Below are positions 35,527 to 46,347 of a stretch of DNA of 64,000 bases, in pieces. Made by a program: the position numbers and the translations under genes. Source of the stretch: Siphonodentalium dalli (Eukaryota; Mollusca; Scaphopoda; Gadilida; Siphonodentaliidae). The notes under the pieces were generated by a model. It did no database searches. It was given only the letters and a program-made list of their open reading frames with translations, and was not told the origin of the DNA. The stretch is taken from the NCBI GenBank assembly GCA_032622095.1, contig CP136066.1, positions 172,175,164-172,239,163 on the forward strand, written 5' to 3'. Position 1 is the stretch's first letter. Every line of letters begins with the position of its first letter.

Positions 35527-36994
35527 ATGTGGGCTCTTTCACGTTAAAGGTTGACAAAATGAATTTTTCGGATAGGAGGGAAAATGATGCATTTGTCATT
35601 GTGTTTGGAGTGTCTTAATAATATTTCTATAGTACTGACGCACAGCCCAACCTGCAGACAAAATTTCACTACTATATTGGAAAAAATAACAAAATTATAG
35701 GGCGATGGGTACCAATTTTGGCATATTTTGAGTGGCCAATCATTGCTGTGATGATTTTGTATTCCTTATATTTATTTTAATTTATGGGTTTGCCAAAAAT
35801 GTCCTCATTTAATCTTTAGCTAATGTCTGCTTGATCATGTGGTGAAAATTTTGAGTGATTTCGTGCATTCAGTTTGATGATATTTGAATTTGAAGGTTAT
35901 TGAGATATTCCGTTAAATGATTTATAGCATGTGAATCTAAAATAAAGCTTTTTATAAACACAATTTACAATAACCATGGACCAGGAATATAGTTCAGTTG
36001 GACATTTCATGGTATAGAAGATTAATGGTAAAATTCGTTTTCTGTGTATTAGCCTATTTAAATTATATTCAATTCTCCAAAATATGTGCACATAAATTCC
36101 GTTAAAATCTGTCCTCTCCGAGAATCTTTGTCAACTGCTAATATTAATGAAATGAGAAAATCATTTTGTATTGTGGGTAAACTGTCACTAGTATTGAGGG
36201 TGTATACACTTTAATTGGTGGGCTGAACCATCCTGATTTGGTACAGCAGCTCATTAAATGTTAAAAAAAATGTCCTCTCCGAGAATTCAAGCATAGAACC
36301 CAGAGATTTTCTGGAAGACACTGGTTTATATTGAACTTTAACCATTCTGTTAATGAGAATGGGGTGTAGTAATAATATACTATATTAAAATACAGTTTAT
36401 GCAACATGCTGTGTCCAATTTGAGCTACTAATGTGTTATTTCATTTATTTCCATTGAGGCAATTCAGGTCTGCTCAACTGCAATTGTCTGAGTAAATTGT
36501 CAATCTGAAGAATTTCTTGATTATTGATAATCATGTCATTGATTACAAGTGGTTTGATGGAAGTGTTGTTCGTAAAACATATGTTTCTCAATAGTTAAAT
36601 ATAATTGTCTTGAGTTATCGGAGAGGACACATTTTTTAACAGATTACAGAGTATCTGCACTTACATGTACTTGCAATATTAAAGGAATAATCCATGTGTG
36701 TGTACATATAATAACATTGGAATACCATAGGACCCGTAAACTGAGATAAATAAACACAGTTCATACCCTGGTGGTCTGTATAGCTCTCAATAAAATAGTT
36801 TAGACCATATACAAAAGTATTATCCATATATTTATACAACCATAACATGAGGATTCTGCCCCTATGACCCCTCGATACACTCAATACAGATTACCACAGT
36901 TCATATAAAAAAAAACAGGAAGTAACCCCCAATAGAATGATTTCACACATTACAATGTTTTACAAGTAACTTGGACGCTAAAATCAATAATAAT

Positions 36995-37441
36995 CAATGT
37001 TAATCTTCTAAGTGCTCCATGGCCCCTAAATTTCAATGAACCATGACAGGATGAACAAATTGGAAATTATGGTTCATCGCAATAATCCACACCAAGTATT
37101 AACAATGTTTATCCGCCTTCTTGGACTGAAGAAAAAGATTTTATGAAGTTCTTATTTTATTTAGAATTATCTGACCCTTTTAATGCCTCCTGACTAGGAC
37201 TGCTTGAAGCCCCTGACATGATAAACTGAAGATAGCCCATTTTCCAAATGCTCTATAGCACTCAATAGATTTGTTTCATACATACCAGTAGAAAAGCATT
37301 GAATTCTGTTCTCGACATTAAATCCATGACAACCCCATAGCCCTCAATGTTAATCTTCTCACCCCTCAGTGTCCCCTAAAATTCACTCAACCATGACCCT
37401 ATGAACAAATTATAAACTATGTCTCCATACCAAGTATTATG
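36995..37441 (+). repeat. Diverged 100-bp direct duplication about 350 bp apart
   Basis: Segments 36995-37101 and 37346-37441 share CAATGTTAATCTTCT, CCATGAC, GATGAACAAATT-like and ACCAAGTATTA in order. Confidence 0.65.
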
Positions 37442-37804
37442 GAAATCGGCCCAGTGAGACTGAAAATAATTTTGAATTTTAAATAGTGCACTACCGGTAC
37501 AACATTAAATGTGGGTTCGCTCTGTCTGCTCATATTCTGAAAACATCCATACAAATGGACAATGGACTATTCCAATTTATACTTGTAGAATGAAATGGGA
37601 GAGTCCATTCATTTGTGAATGCCAATGAGTTACAGATTAATATAGGACTAACATATGACAGCTAAAAATAACTCTAGTTCAATATTTCGCCATGTCTGCA
37701 GGTGTCTCTTGTACAGTAAAGCCTGTATTAATCAGTAAACCTCACATCTGAATAATTGTAAGTCAAAAAAGGGCAAATACTCCAGTAAACAAAATTGTAT
37801 CAAA

Positions 37805-38132
37805 CCCATATTCGAACTTGATCTGTATTTTGGGCTGCGAAATCACAAAACAAAATACCAGATTTGGTTCCAGTCAGATAAAAACATGTTTGAGTCATCG
37901 CAGCATGCTTGAATTCTAAGTCGAAAAAGGCCCATACCTCTATTTAAAAATCATATCAAACCCATTTTCAAACTCATCCTGCATTTTGGGATGAGAAACT
38001 CGTACAAATTTTTTTTCCGATTGGTTAGAAAATGTTTGAGTTATCGCACCATGCGTAAAATGTCTACATACGGATAGACAGACGGACGGACGATGAGTGG
38101 TCAATCCGAACGTCAACATTACGTATAAAATA
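37805..38132 (+). repeat. Dispersed repeat family R1, copies 2 and 3
   Basis: Two modules, about 37805-37925 and 37960-38132, each carry a TTCGAACTTGATCTGTATTT-like start and a GTTTGAGT-ATCGCA-CATGC core. Only the second retains the GACAGACGGACGGACG run. Homologous to 25390-25550. Confidence 0.7.
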
Positions 38133-39473
38133 CGATGGTATGTGTACACATAAAAACCGGTTATGGGACAACAGATTTTGCCCCAACTTATCATTTGTCG
38201 AGTCATGTTTCCAAGAGTCTCAATATGTTTATCTTCACATTTCTCAGTTTGAGAGGTCTATTCAAGTTCTCTAAAATATATAACAAGGCAATGAAAATCG
38301 GCAATCTTTCTAAGATTGAGTTACAAGACTCTGATGTCTACAGTGAATGAATGTTAAAAAAGTGTGTCCTCTCCGAGAAAAAGTCAGTGGAAATTGGCAA
38401 TTTTTAAATATGCTCTTGTTGAGTCAATTTTTGTCCGATTTTGAAAATGCTTTCAATATTACAATCCTTGAAGCATGCACTTCAACTTGAGAAGTAAAAT
38501 CTTTACACTACTGAAGCATTTTCTATTATCAGAGAATAACAATTGGGGAATATGAATATTAAGAGTTCATAATTTACATATAAATTTAAAAAATATGGAA
38601 ATTCAAAGATTTTTCCAGTAATTTTGACATATATGTTCTCTGATTGTTCAATGCTCAATGTCATGTGATATTATTCCGGAAACAGATGCATAATAATTAA
38701 AATTCAGACATTAGAAATTAGTTGTTCAGTATTTTCAATTTTGAGGGAATCCTGCATAGACCAAACCTGAAAAATCAAAATACACTTGCTCCTGCTCTGA
38801 AACTTTAGTTCCCGATCCAGTATGATGTTCCTAACATGAATTAATGAAGAAAAAGTTATTTGAAAAACACTTTATTTGCACCCTATTTGGCCACTTGTGG
38901 TCAACCTTTAACGTGAAAGAGCCCATGTGCGTCATCACATTTAGTATATATAAATATGTGGTAGTTTTCCACAAGTGACTGTAGGCTCATTAGTCCAATT
39001 AACACACATCGAGTCAATGGCATTGAAAAAGTCTTTTGAATGCAATGTCCATCCATATTCCATGTGTTTTGTATGATGCAGAATCTTGTCATATACATGT
39101 ACCGTATACTACATCATACTTTATATTTCTGCTGTACGGTACTATGTTGAATTTGAAGTAGCCATTCTGTTTGCAACAAATAAACTTGGCTATGTTGATG
39201 AAATCCAAATACAGTACATTGAACGTTGACTTTATCTGTCTCCGTTATTGAAATACCGGAAAACACTCAAGTAAATTCACTTATCGCGTCGGTCAATTAG
39301 AACAAATCCTATCCTAGCAAATGATGATTTGGTCGCATCGCCAATTCGCCATATGAATACCACAGTGATACCGTATTATGTTTGCCGTACATTGTAATTG
39401 AGCATTGATGCTGAAGTCACGATGATTTAACACCGAAATCTTGAAAGGTGAAGAATAGCGATACATGTAGCTA

Positions 39474-39848
39474 CCCTGCTGGACAAAACAAGTGTCCACT
39501 TAACCGCGGTGCGGTTAGCGTTGCCACCGCGGCTGAAATGCATCTACACCGGGGCTCCACCGGCTAACTACAGTTGGGCCGCGGTGTACTTGTCATTCGG
39601 CCATGGTGTAGTTGCCGCGGTGTATGTTCATTAAACTGAAAAAAGACTATACAAACCAGAAATCTAACCACGGTGTACATGCAGTTCGGCCGTGGTGTAG
39701 TTGCCTTTCGGTGGCAGTGTACTTGCTGTTCGGCCGTGGTGTACTTGCCGTTCGGCCGCGGTGCTCAACTGCAGTTACAAACTCTGACACCGCGGCCGAA
39801 CGGCAAATACACCGCGGTGCCAATGAACACTTGTTTTGTCCAGCAGGG
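39474..39848. mobile_element. 375-bp TA-flanked CCGCGG-rich element, copy 2
   Basis: It is flanked by TA (39472-39473 and 39849-39850), with inverted ends CCCTGCTGGACAAAACAAG. It is exactly as long as copy 1 and corresponds to its reverse complement, so the two copies are inserted in opposite orientations. CCGCGG and TTCGGCCG words recur at about 30-bp spacing. Confidence 0.88.
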
Positions 39849-39850
39849 TA

Positions 39851-42800
39851 CATGTATACCAGTATGTTGTAAACAACTTTAATAGTGGCATTTCTAACAA
39901 CTAAGTTCAATTAGAGGGGGGTCTCCTCGGTGTTGAGTGTTTTGCTTATCAGAGAATCTTTATGCTGCTTGTTTACATATTAAATACAGCGTTTGTGTAC
40001 TAGTACACATGTGCATAACACAGAGTTCTAACATAACAATAACATGCCGCAATTTCGCGACATTTATGATTGGAGCAAGAACAAAGTTTGTCTATATTAT
40101 AACATCATTCCTGTTTATGGTGGTTTTAAAGACATACTGGGTATTATGGACTTGTTTGGTGCGCGAAACTGATAAAATTAGTACTCGGGCACTATGCCAA
40201 CTGGGATAATGCAGCAATCTACTAACATCACTGAAAATCTCAAAGAAATCGACCCTACGGTACATCTCCATAGAAAGCAACTCAAATGATTTTGCAATCG
40301 ATACTCATTGCATCTGATAAATATATGACCGACGGTGCGTGTTGTATATACCGTATATGCATTCATATCATAACTACATGTACTAGTACTTTGAACAAGA
40401 TTATTCTCTATTTCTATGTGATCACCCCAGCGGAGTGTTTCACCCACTGCCAACGCTTACTGTTTAACAAGATCCTCATGGGTGTGTTATTTTCTTCAAC
40501 TTTTAGTGTGACAACATGCCAATAGACTGCAGTATTATAACGGAATGGCATTGTAAATCTACTGTAGTGATCATTTCAATGACATTAAATAAAATCTAAA
40601 CACAAATTCAATCCTTTCTGTCAGTGTGGAGACCATCGAGTCATAATTTCCTTCTGATACCTGGGCATTTTTCCATAAATTAATCATATTCGACAAGCAA
40701 TGAACACTAATATGTGCGATATGTGCTTCGCATAACCCAATTTCAATCTCGTGCCGAATGAGACTGATGTGCATTAATTTATGTAAACATAAATACATGG
40801 TGTGCATTTATGTATAAAAAGTTACGACAATGATCCCATTAGGCATTACCGGTAGCGATAGTTACGTTATGGACAATGTGTTCCCCTATCGTATTGCTAA
40901 ATCGCCAACCCAAGTTTCAGTTTTAAGAGAGAGGTCAAGTGACAGATTTTGAATTGGGATTTCCATGCAAATCTGCAGAGCAAAAGTTACAGAGTTGCAC
41001 ATACCTGTAGCCTATTTAAAGGCTAGGGCCTACTTCTGAGTGTGACTTGAATCAGACATGTTGATGTGGACGTATTGAAAACAACAGGTACATTTATTAT
41101 TTATCGGGTCCACTTGGGACTGACTTGTTCAATTATAATGTTAATTTGTGTATTTATTTTTGAATTTTATATTGTTTTTTCAAATGTAGCCTTAGAAAGT
41201 TAGTTGTAGCCATGATGTAGGTCAAGTGATGTAGGCTAATTCCAGAAAAAAAAATTCAAAAATATATTTATTGCAATGCAAGATTTTATAATTTACTAAG
41301 CGTTACTAGACCAGCCAGATAAATCCCCATTCAATTTCTAAAATATTCACTTGACCTCCACCTTAATTTAGTGAATGCCTCGAAATTAGGAGTCGAAAAC
41401 ACTAATGTAAAGATCGAAATTTTATTTGGACATAAATTCCAATGTGCGTAATGATATAACTCAACTAATTATAATACCTTACCAATACCCCTGGTCCGAA
41501 GAGAAATAACACTCTTATGTCCGTAAACACTTTCATTAAAAAGTGAAAACATATTATCGATTTTCAAGATGGCGTCCTTCCCCGGATGTGCGAAACTGTT
41601 TTCATTGGCTGTTGTTTTTAAGGGAGAATTCTTTTTTCGGTATATTATATTTAAAAGATCGATATGTCCAATCTTAGTGTATTTGAGAGCATATTTTTAT
41701 ATATAGTGACACACAATTTGATTATGTGATTTTTAAGTCGATAAATATATATATTCGATTTAACGCATACAATATTAATGATTAATGTACATTTAGTGAT
41801 TTTTTCAAAGGTTATATAGTCACAAAAGTTTTCGAAAATTAATCAGCACATAATTTTTTTTAAATTATATGATTACGAATTAACGCTCTTATTGTACCAG
41901 GGACCAATTTAGGCCTATAGTACGTCTAGGTGTGTAATTATCGTGTTCTTCTCGAGTTAAGGCGGAATTAAAAATTATAAAAAATATTATTTATGAACCT
42001 ATAAATTATGAGTGGGCGCCGAAATGTAGATTATCTCAGAGTCAGGACTACGGGAATATCAATGCAATTTGTTGCAATGGAGGCCGATATAATTCAAAGA
42101 TATATCCAGCTATATAGGGTTCCAGACCTTCCGCAAGCAATTTTCGACATCGTAAAATAAAACTATCTGGGCTTATTTATAAAAAAAATGTAATAAAAAT
42201 TTAGAATTTTGTTGTTAAAAAATTGACAAACAATATAATATAATACTGCCCTTCTAAAACATCAAACTTTATATGAAATAGGCCTAAGTCGATATCTAGG
42301 CTATTCAATATCAAACAAAATTTAACTTCTTATCTCAAACATGTTTTTATCAAACGCTAGTGTTAATATATTAATTAAAATGTTTCACAATTAAATTGTC
42401 CACGATCCCTCAATACATCTTTACGACTTCAAAGTAAATTGTAGGCCTAATTATATTGGACATACCTTTGCTCATGGTGATTGCTGGTCGTTGTGGCATC
42501 TAACGTGTGACGATAAACAAACTGTAGGCATATAAAGGAGAAAATATTTGGTTACGGGACAACTCCATGATTGTTTGATATAATTTTTTTCCGAAAAAAG
42601 AAAGAAAGGCAATATAAATATAGAAACAGGCAACAGTCGAATAAATGAATCGGTATTTTAATTTCACGAGAATTAAAAAAAAAACACACATTTTGCGAAA
42701 CTATAAATATTCACATATTTGCTGAATAATATTCCAGCTTGAATTTTAATAATTTAAAACATAGGCCGGCCTGCTATACGTAAATAACTCAATGAGAAAA

Positions 42801-44483
42801 TAATTTAAAGTACCAGTACTTACATATATATAGGTCTGTAGGAGAAGTTGGTGATGACGTGAAGCGAACAATATCTCTAAGAACTGATCAATGTTGATTT
42901 GAAAAGAGTATATATGCCACTGCCTCTTGAAAAAGATGTATGTACACCTCTCAAATAATCTCTAGATGAGAAGCATGTGGCAATTTCTGTCCAATCGAGT
43001 TCTTATATAGGGAAATTGTGCACGTCCGCCGCTCACTTTGAATTTACATTCGTGCGAACCGGATAAAAGTATACCGAAAATAACGAGACGCGCTCAGAAT
43101 GGCTGAAGGGGTCACTATATATATATCACACCAAAAAAAGTTCGGAAGATTTAAAAAAATCAAATTAAAAAGCAAACGCGATTGTTAAAAACGTAAACTC
43201 CATGCAATGAGAATAACATGTGTGTCCATGTTTCGAAGAACGTGTGATCTTCATTTAATTTGGTTGATTAATTGTTAAAAACTTAAATATAACTTGATAG
43301 CATATATTTCTGTAAACATTGAAAATAAGCATATAAAAATTGCAAATTATCATGCAATGCCCAAAATCTAAAATACAAAACCCAACCAATTAAATTGCGA
43401 TCCTAAATATAAAATTATTAATGGTAACGCTCACACAATTAGGTTCTTTGTATCTATTAATATTTAAAATGGGTTCATCAAAACATTCATTGAAATAGTC
43501 ATTTATGTCACCAAATGCAGAACAATTATGTTTTATTATAATGTATATAAATTGTAATATTTCATATATGCAGTTGCATGTATAGTTAATGTGTATATGC
43601 ATGTTAGCGGGTAAACATTACATTTGCACAATGATAAGCTTCACTGATAATAGATTATTTCAAATTATCAAACTAATAAAATATTTTTCAGACTTAGTAT
43701 ATTAAACGGTCACGACTCATTTGAGCCTCCATTTTCTCTATACATAATATGGAAGATGTATAATAAGACACATTGAATATATACACGAGATATTGATCAT
43801 AAAAACCGGCTTTATATATGCTCTGAAAATACTTTGCCATGAGCACAGCCATTTACCAGCTGTTTTGTACTTTTCCGGACATATAAGTGAAATAAACGCT
43901 CTTTATTTTCACCATATCAGGAAACACTAGTTGACGCCGGGCGCTATTTCTGTTCAATGCCTGTCGTGAATACTGCTGTTTTTGTATCCGCACAAACAAT
44001 CGATATCTCTGCATGCATTCATCACACACATTTATTCATCTGAATTAATTTTAATACAGCAAAACAGTAATAATAGTAATAAATAAGATTGCATTTAAAT
44101 ATTAGTTTTGCATCATATATGTATTGTTTTGGGATAATTTGGGGGGGGGGGGGTGTCCGTTTATTATAATAAACATTCAACCCCGCACAATTGTCCCATA
44201 TTATATAAGTTGTATTTATAATTTTATACCTGTAATTTATAGGTTACCTATCAGTTTAAAATTTAGTTTTAAATTTATTTTTGTTATGTTGCAGAATAAC
44301 GTACAAGTTATCCATGTTGTCCTAAAATTTTCAATATGCATGGTGCGATCAAATTATAGGCATTGTCATTTACTGAACGTTAATGTAGATCAGTTATCAT
44401 ATATATACCCGTACCTATGTTCACAATCAATGTGCATATATGCCTGCATAAATACGAGTACTTAGCTATTATATCTTTCAGAA
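39851..44483. other. Unassigned AT-rich cargo region
   Basis: A long stretch with no supported gene. The segment 40,020-40,140 resembles the flanks of the 375-bp element copy 1 in inverted orientation. From about 41.1 to 44.1 kb the sequence is strongly AT-rich with scattered TAGGCCTA words. A 13-G run lies at 44141-44153. Frames up to 113 codons have no recognisable motif. Confidence 0.4.
44141..44153 (+). repeat. Poly-G tract, 13 G
   Basis: An uninterrupted run of 13 guanines, the second such tract in the insertion. Confidence 0.95.
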
Positions 44484-44640
44484 TAGAACATTCCATACTA
44501 ATAATATATATACGGCATCGAAAATTTGGTGCAGATTCGGTATCGGAAAATCGGTGCCAATTCATTAGCGGAAAGTAGGTACCAATTCGCTATCGGAAAT
44601 TCAGTACCAATTCAACACATTCTACTGCTGGAAACAATCC
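44484..44640 (+). repeat. Right subterminal repeat, diverged copy
   Basis: It shares AACATTCCATAC, GGCATCGGAAAATTGGTACC-like words and AATTCGCTATCGGAAAT with 45009-45147 and 45650-45788. Confidence 0.75.
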
Positions 44641-44912
44641 GACTTTAACTGGATTCAATTGCAATCATTCACTGCCATTTGAAATTGAATAATTAGGTTA
44701 TAATCTCAGTATTATCTCACCCGGAGAGCACATGGTATATATTTTCTGGTTCATATATACATATGTGTATAATTTAATCTAATTATAACTGTAATTTATC
44801 AGTAACATAATTGAGGAGTGATCCAGTAATGTTGTCTTAAAATTGGCAAGAGATATATTATTTGATATGATAAAATTAACCAATACCAGTAACTGAATGT
44901 TATAATATGCAT

Positions 44913-45147
44913 GCCTCACAATATATACATGTGTATCATTATGACAGTATAGATACATGTACACTCGATTGCTATAAGCTGTTACATATAATTGTTTCCG
45001 ATAAAATTAGAACATTCCATACCTGAACGGCATCGGAAAATTGGTACCGATTCGGTGTCAGAAAATTGGTACCAATTCACTACCGGAATGTAGGCACCAA
45101 TTCGCTATCGGAAATTTGGTACCAAATCAACACCTTGCTTTCGGCAC
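44913..45147 (+). repeat. Right subterminal repeat, copy 1 of a close pair
   Basis: It runs from CCTCACAATATATACATGTG through CATACCTGAACGGCATCGG to the GGTACCAAATCAACACC block. It is repeated at 45563-45788 with few changes, about 650 bp apart. Confidence 0.9.
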
Positions 45148-45445
45148 AAGCAGGCAGACTTTAAATGGATTTAATTGCAACCGTTCACTGCCATGTGTAA
45201 TTGAGTTTAGGGATTATTTTGATCTGAAGAACACATGGTACAGTTCTCTAGAATTATATTATAATTATACAGTCTATTCGCTTGGTTTATCAAATAGCGC
45301 TGTGTCATTATCTATTTATTGGTGTTGGATCAACACTGAAAAAAAAAAAAACATTACCAATCCATCACTGATGTGTCAATATACATCGGCATCTTCCAAA
45401 CATAATTGTCTTGAATATTTCGTGTGGAAAGTCACAAAAAAGTGA

Positions 45446-45483
45446 ATATATATATATATATTTAAAATAATATATATATATAT
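45446..45483. repeat. TA dinucleotide microsatellite
   Basis: TATATATA runs are interrupted by TTTAAAATAA. Confidence 0.9.
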
Positions 45484-45562
45484 AACGAGGTGATGGTATC
45501 CTGGCACTGAATCAGCACCAAACTGGTGCATTGTTAGCACCGTAAAAATGGTATCACACACA

Positions 45563-45788
45563 CCTCACAATATATACATGTGCACCATTATGGCAGCATA
45601 TATACATGTACACTCGATTACTATAATCTGTTACATATAATTGTTTCCATAACATTCCATACCTGAACGGCATCGGAAAATTGGTACCGATTCGGTGTCA
45701 GAAAATTGGTACCAATTCATTACCGGAAAGTAGGCACCAATTCGCTATCAGAAATGTGGTACCAAATCAACACCTTGCATTTGGCACC
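45563..45788 (+). repeat. Right subterminal repeat, copy 2 of a close pair
   Basis: The partner of 44913-45147, containing the same CATACCTGAACGGCATCGG and GGTACCGATTCGGTGTCAG words. Confidence 0.9.
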
Positions 45789-45799
45789 AATCACGCAGT

Positions 45800-46156
45800 A
45801 CTGAACCAGCACCAAACTGGTGCATGGTTAGCACTGTAAAATTGTGATGGTAACCTGGCACCAAACCAATACCAGACTGGTACATGGTTATCACCATATA
45901 ATATATTTGATTACTAAAAAAATAAAAAATTCTTGTAAATATATATATTTTTATATTTTATTTTTGAAAAAATATATTTATTTTTTTTAATGTTTAAATA
46001 TATGTATATTAAAAAAAAAAAATTGTTTTGTTAAATAATAAAATATATATTATATATATGGTGATAACCAGGTACCAGTCTGGTATTGGTTTGGTGCCAT
46101 ATTACCATCACAATTTTGACGGTGCTAACCGTGCACCAGTTTGGTGCCGATTCAGT
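45800..46156. repeat. Large inverted repeat (arms about 105 bp) near the right end of the insertion
   Basis: Arm 45800-45905 (AACCAGCACCAAACTGGTGC...) is the reverse complement of 46052-46156 with few mismatches. An A/T-rich loop of about 145 bp separates them. Part of the same arm also occurs at about 45486-45560. Each arm itself contains GGTACC/GGCACC palindromes. Confidence 0.85.
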
Positions 46157-46198
46157 GCCAGGATACCATCACCTCGTTATCCGGCACCGAACTGGTGC

Positions 46199-46225
46199 CG
46201 AATTGGTGCCACAATGTTTACTGGG
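46199..46225 (-). repeat. Right terminal inverted repeat of the 22-kb insertion
   Basis: It ends CACAATGTTTACTGGG and is complementary to 23761-23787 with two mismatches. AT follows immediately. Confidence 0.85.
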
Positions 46226-46227
46226 AT

Positions 46228-46347
46228 ATAGAGTTCAAAACTGATATTGACGATATGACCACGTCGACGTTTGGTTTTGAACAGACCTGTTCATCTATAA
46301 ACCATTATTACCGGCATTGCATGCTTTCAGTGCATGATGAACTATGA
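46228..46347. repeat. Satellite unit 8, right part (120 bp)
   Basis: It resumes unit 8 at ATAGAGTTCAAAACTG, precisely where the left part stopped once the AT duplication is counted once. It carries the A-type variant AAACCATTATTACC, consistent with the A-like left part. Confidence 0.95.

Larger units (their letters stand above)
36110..38379. repeat. Dispersed TGTCCTCTCCGAGAA motif, four copies
   Basis: Plus-strand copies are at 36110-36124, 36271-36285 and 38365-38379, and a minus-strand copy with one mismatch is at 36615-36629. Several are preceded by GTTAAAAAA, so the conserved word is nearer 28 bp. All lie inside the 3.39-kb TIR element. Confidence 0.85.
35531..38924. mobile_element. 3.39-kb TIR element with a 4-bp duplication
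   Basis: The left end reads GGGCTCTTTCACGTTAAAGG then TTGAC. The right end is its exact reverse complement over 25 bp. ATGT flanks both ends (35527-35530 and 38925-38928). The interior has no long frame, so it appears non-autonomous. It contains four copies of a TGTCCTCTCCGAGAA motif (see separate entry), a diverged 100-bp duplication (36995-37101 and 37346-37441) and an R1 dispersed repeat. The superfamily is undetermined. Confidence 0.8.
23761..46225. mobile_element. 22,465-bp TIR-bounded insertion in satellite unit 8
   Basis: The left end reads CCCAGTAAACATTGCGGCACC and the right end is the reverse complement of CCCAGTAAACATTGTGGCACC. The match is about 27 bp with two mismatches. AT lies on both sides (23759-23760 and 46226-46227), and removing the segment plus one AT rebuilds a complete 2,495-bp unit. 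Subterminal regions at both ends are dense in GGTACC and GGCACC palindromes. No frame in the interior resembles a transposase, integrase or polymerase. The cargo contains several other elements with their own duplications. A 2-bp AT duplication would fit ISL2EU-type transposons, but no enzyme is present to confirm this. It may be a giant non-autonomous element or a macro-transposition of genomic DNA between two terminal elements. Confidence 0.85.

Noticed and set aside
23761-46225. Polinton/Maverick or a virus-like giant element
   Set aside because: The length would fit, but there is no polymerase B, integrase, capsid or ATPase frame. The duplication is 2 bp instead of 6, and the interior is old repeats.
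23760-46228. Assembly mis-join between two separate satellite arrays
   Set aside because: A mis-join would not be expected to give inverted ends, a short duplication, exact unit length and matching subtype on both sides. Reads should still be checked.
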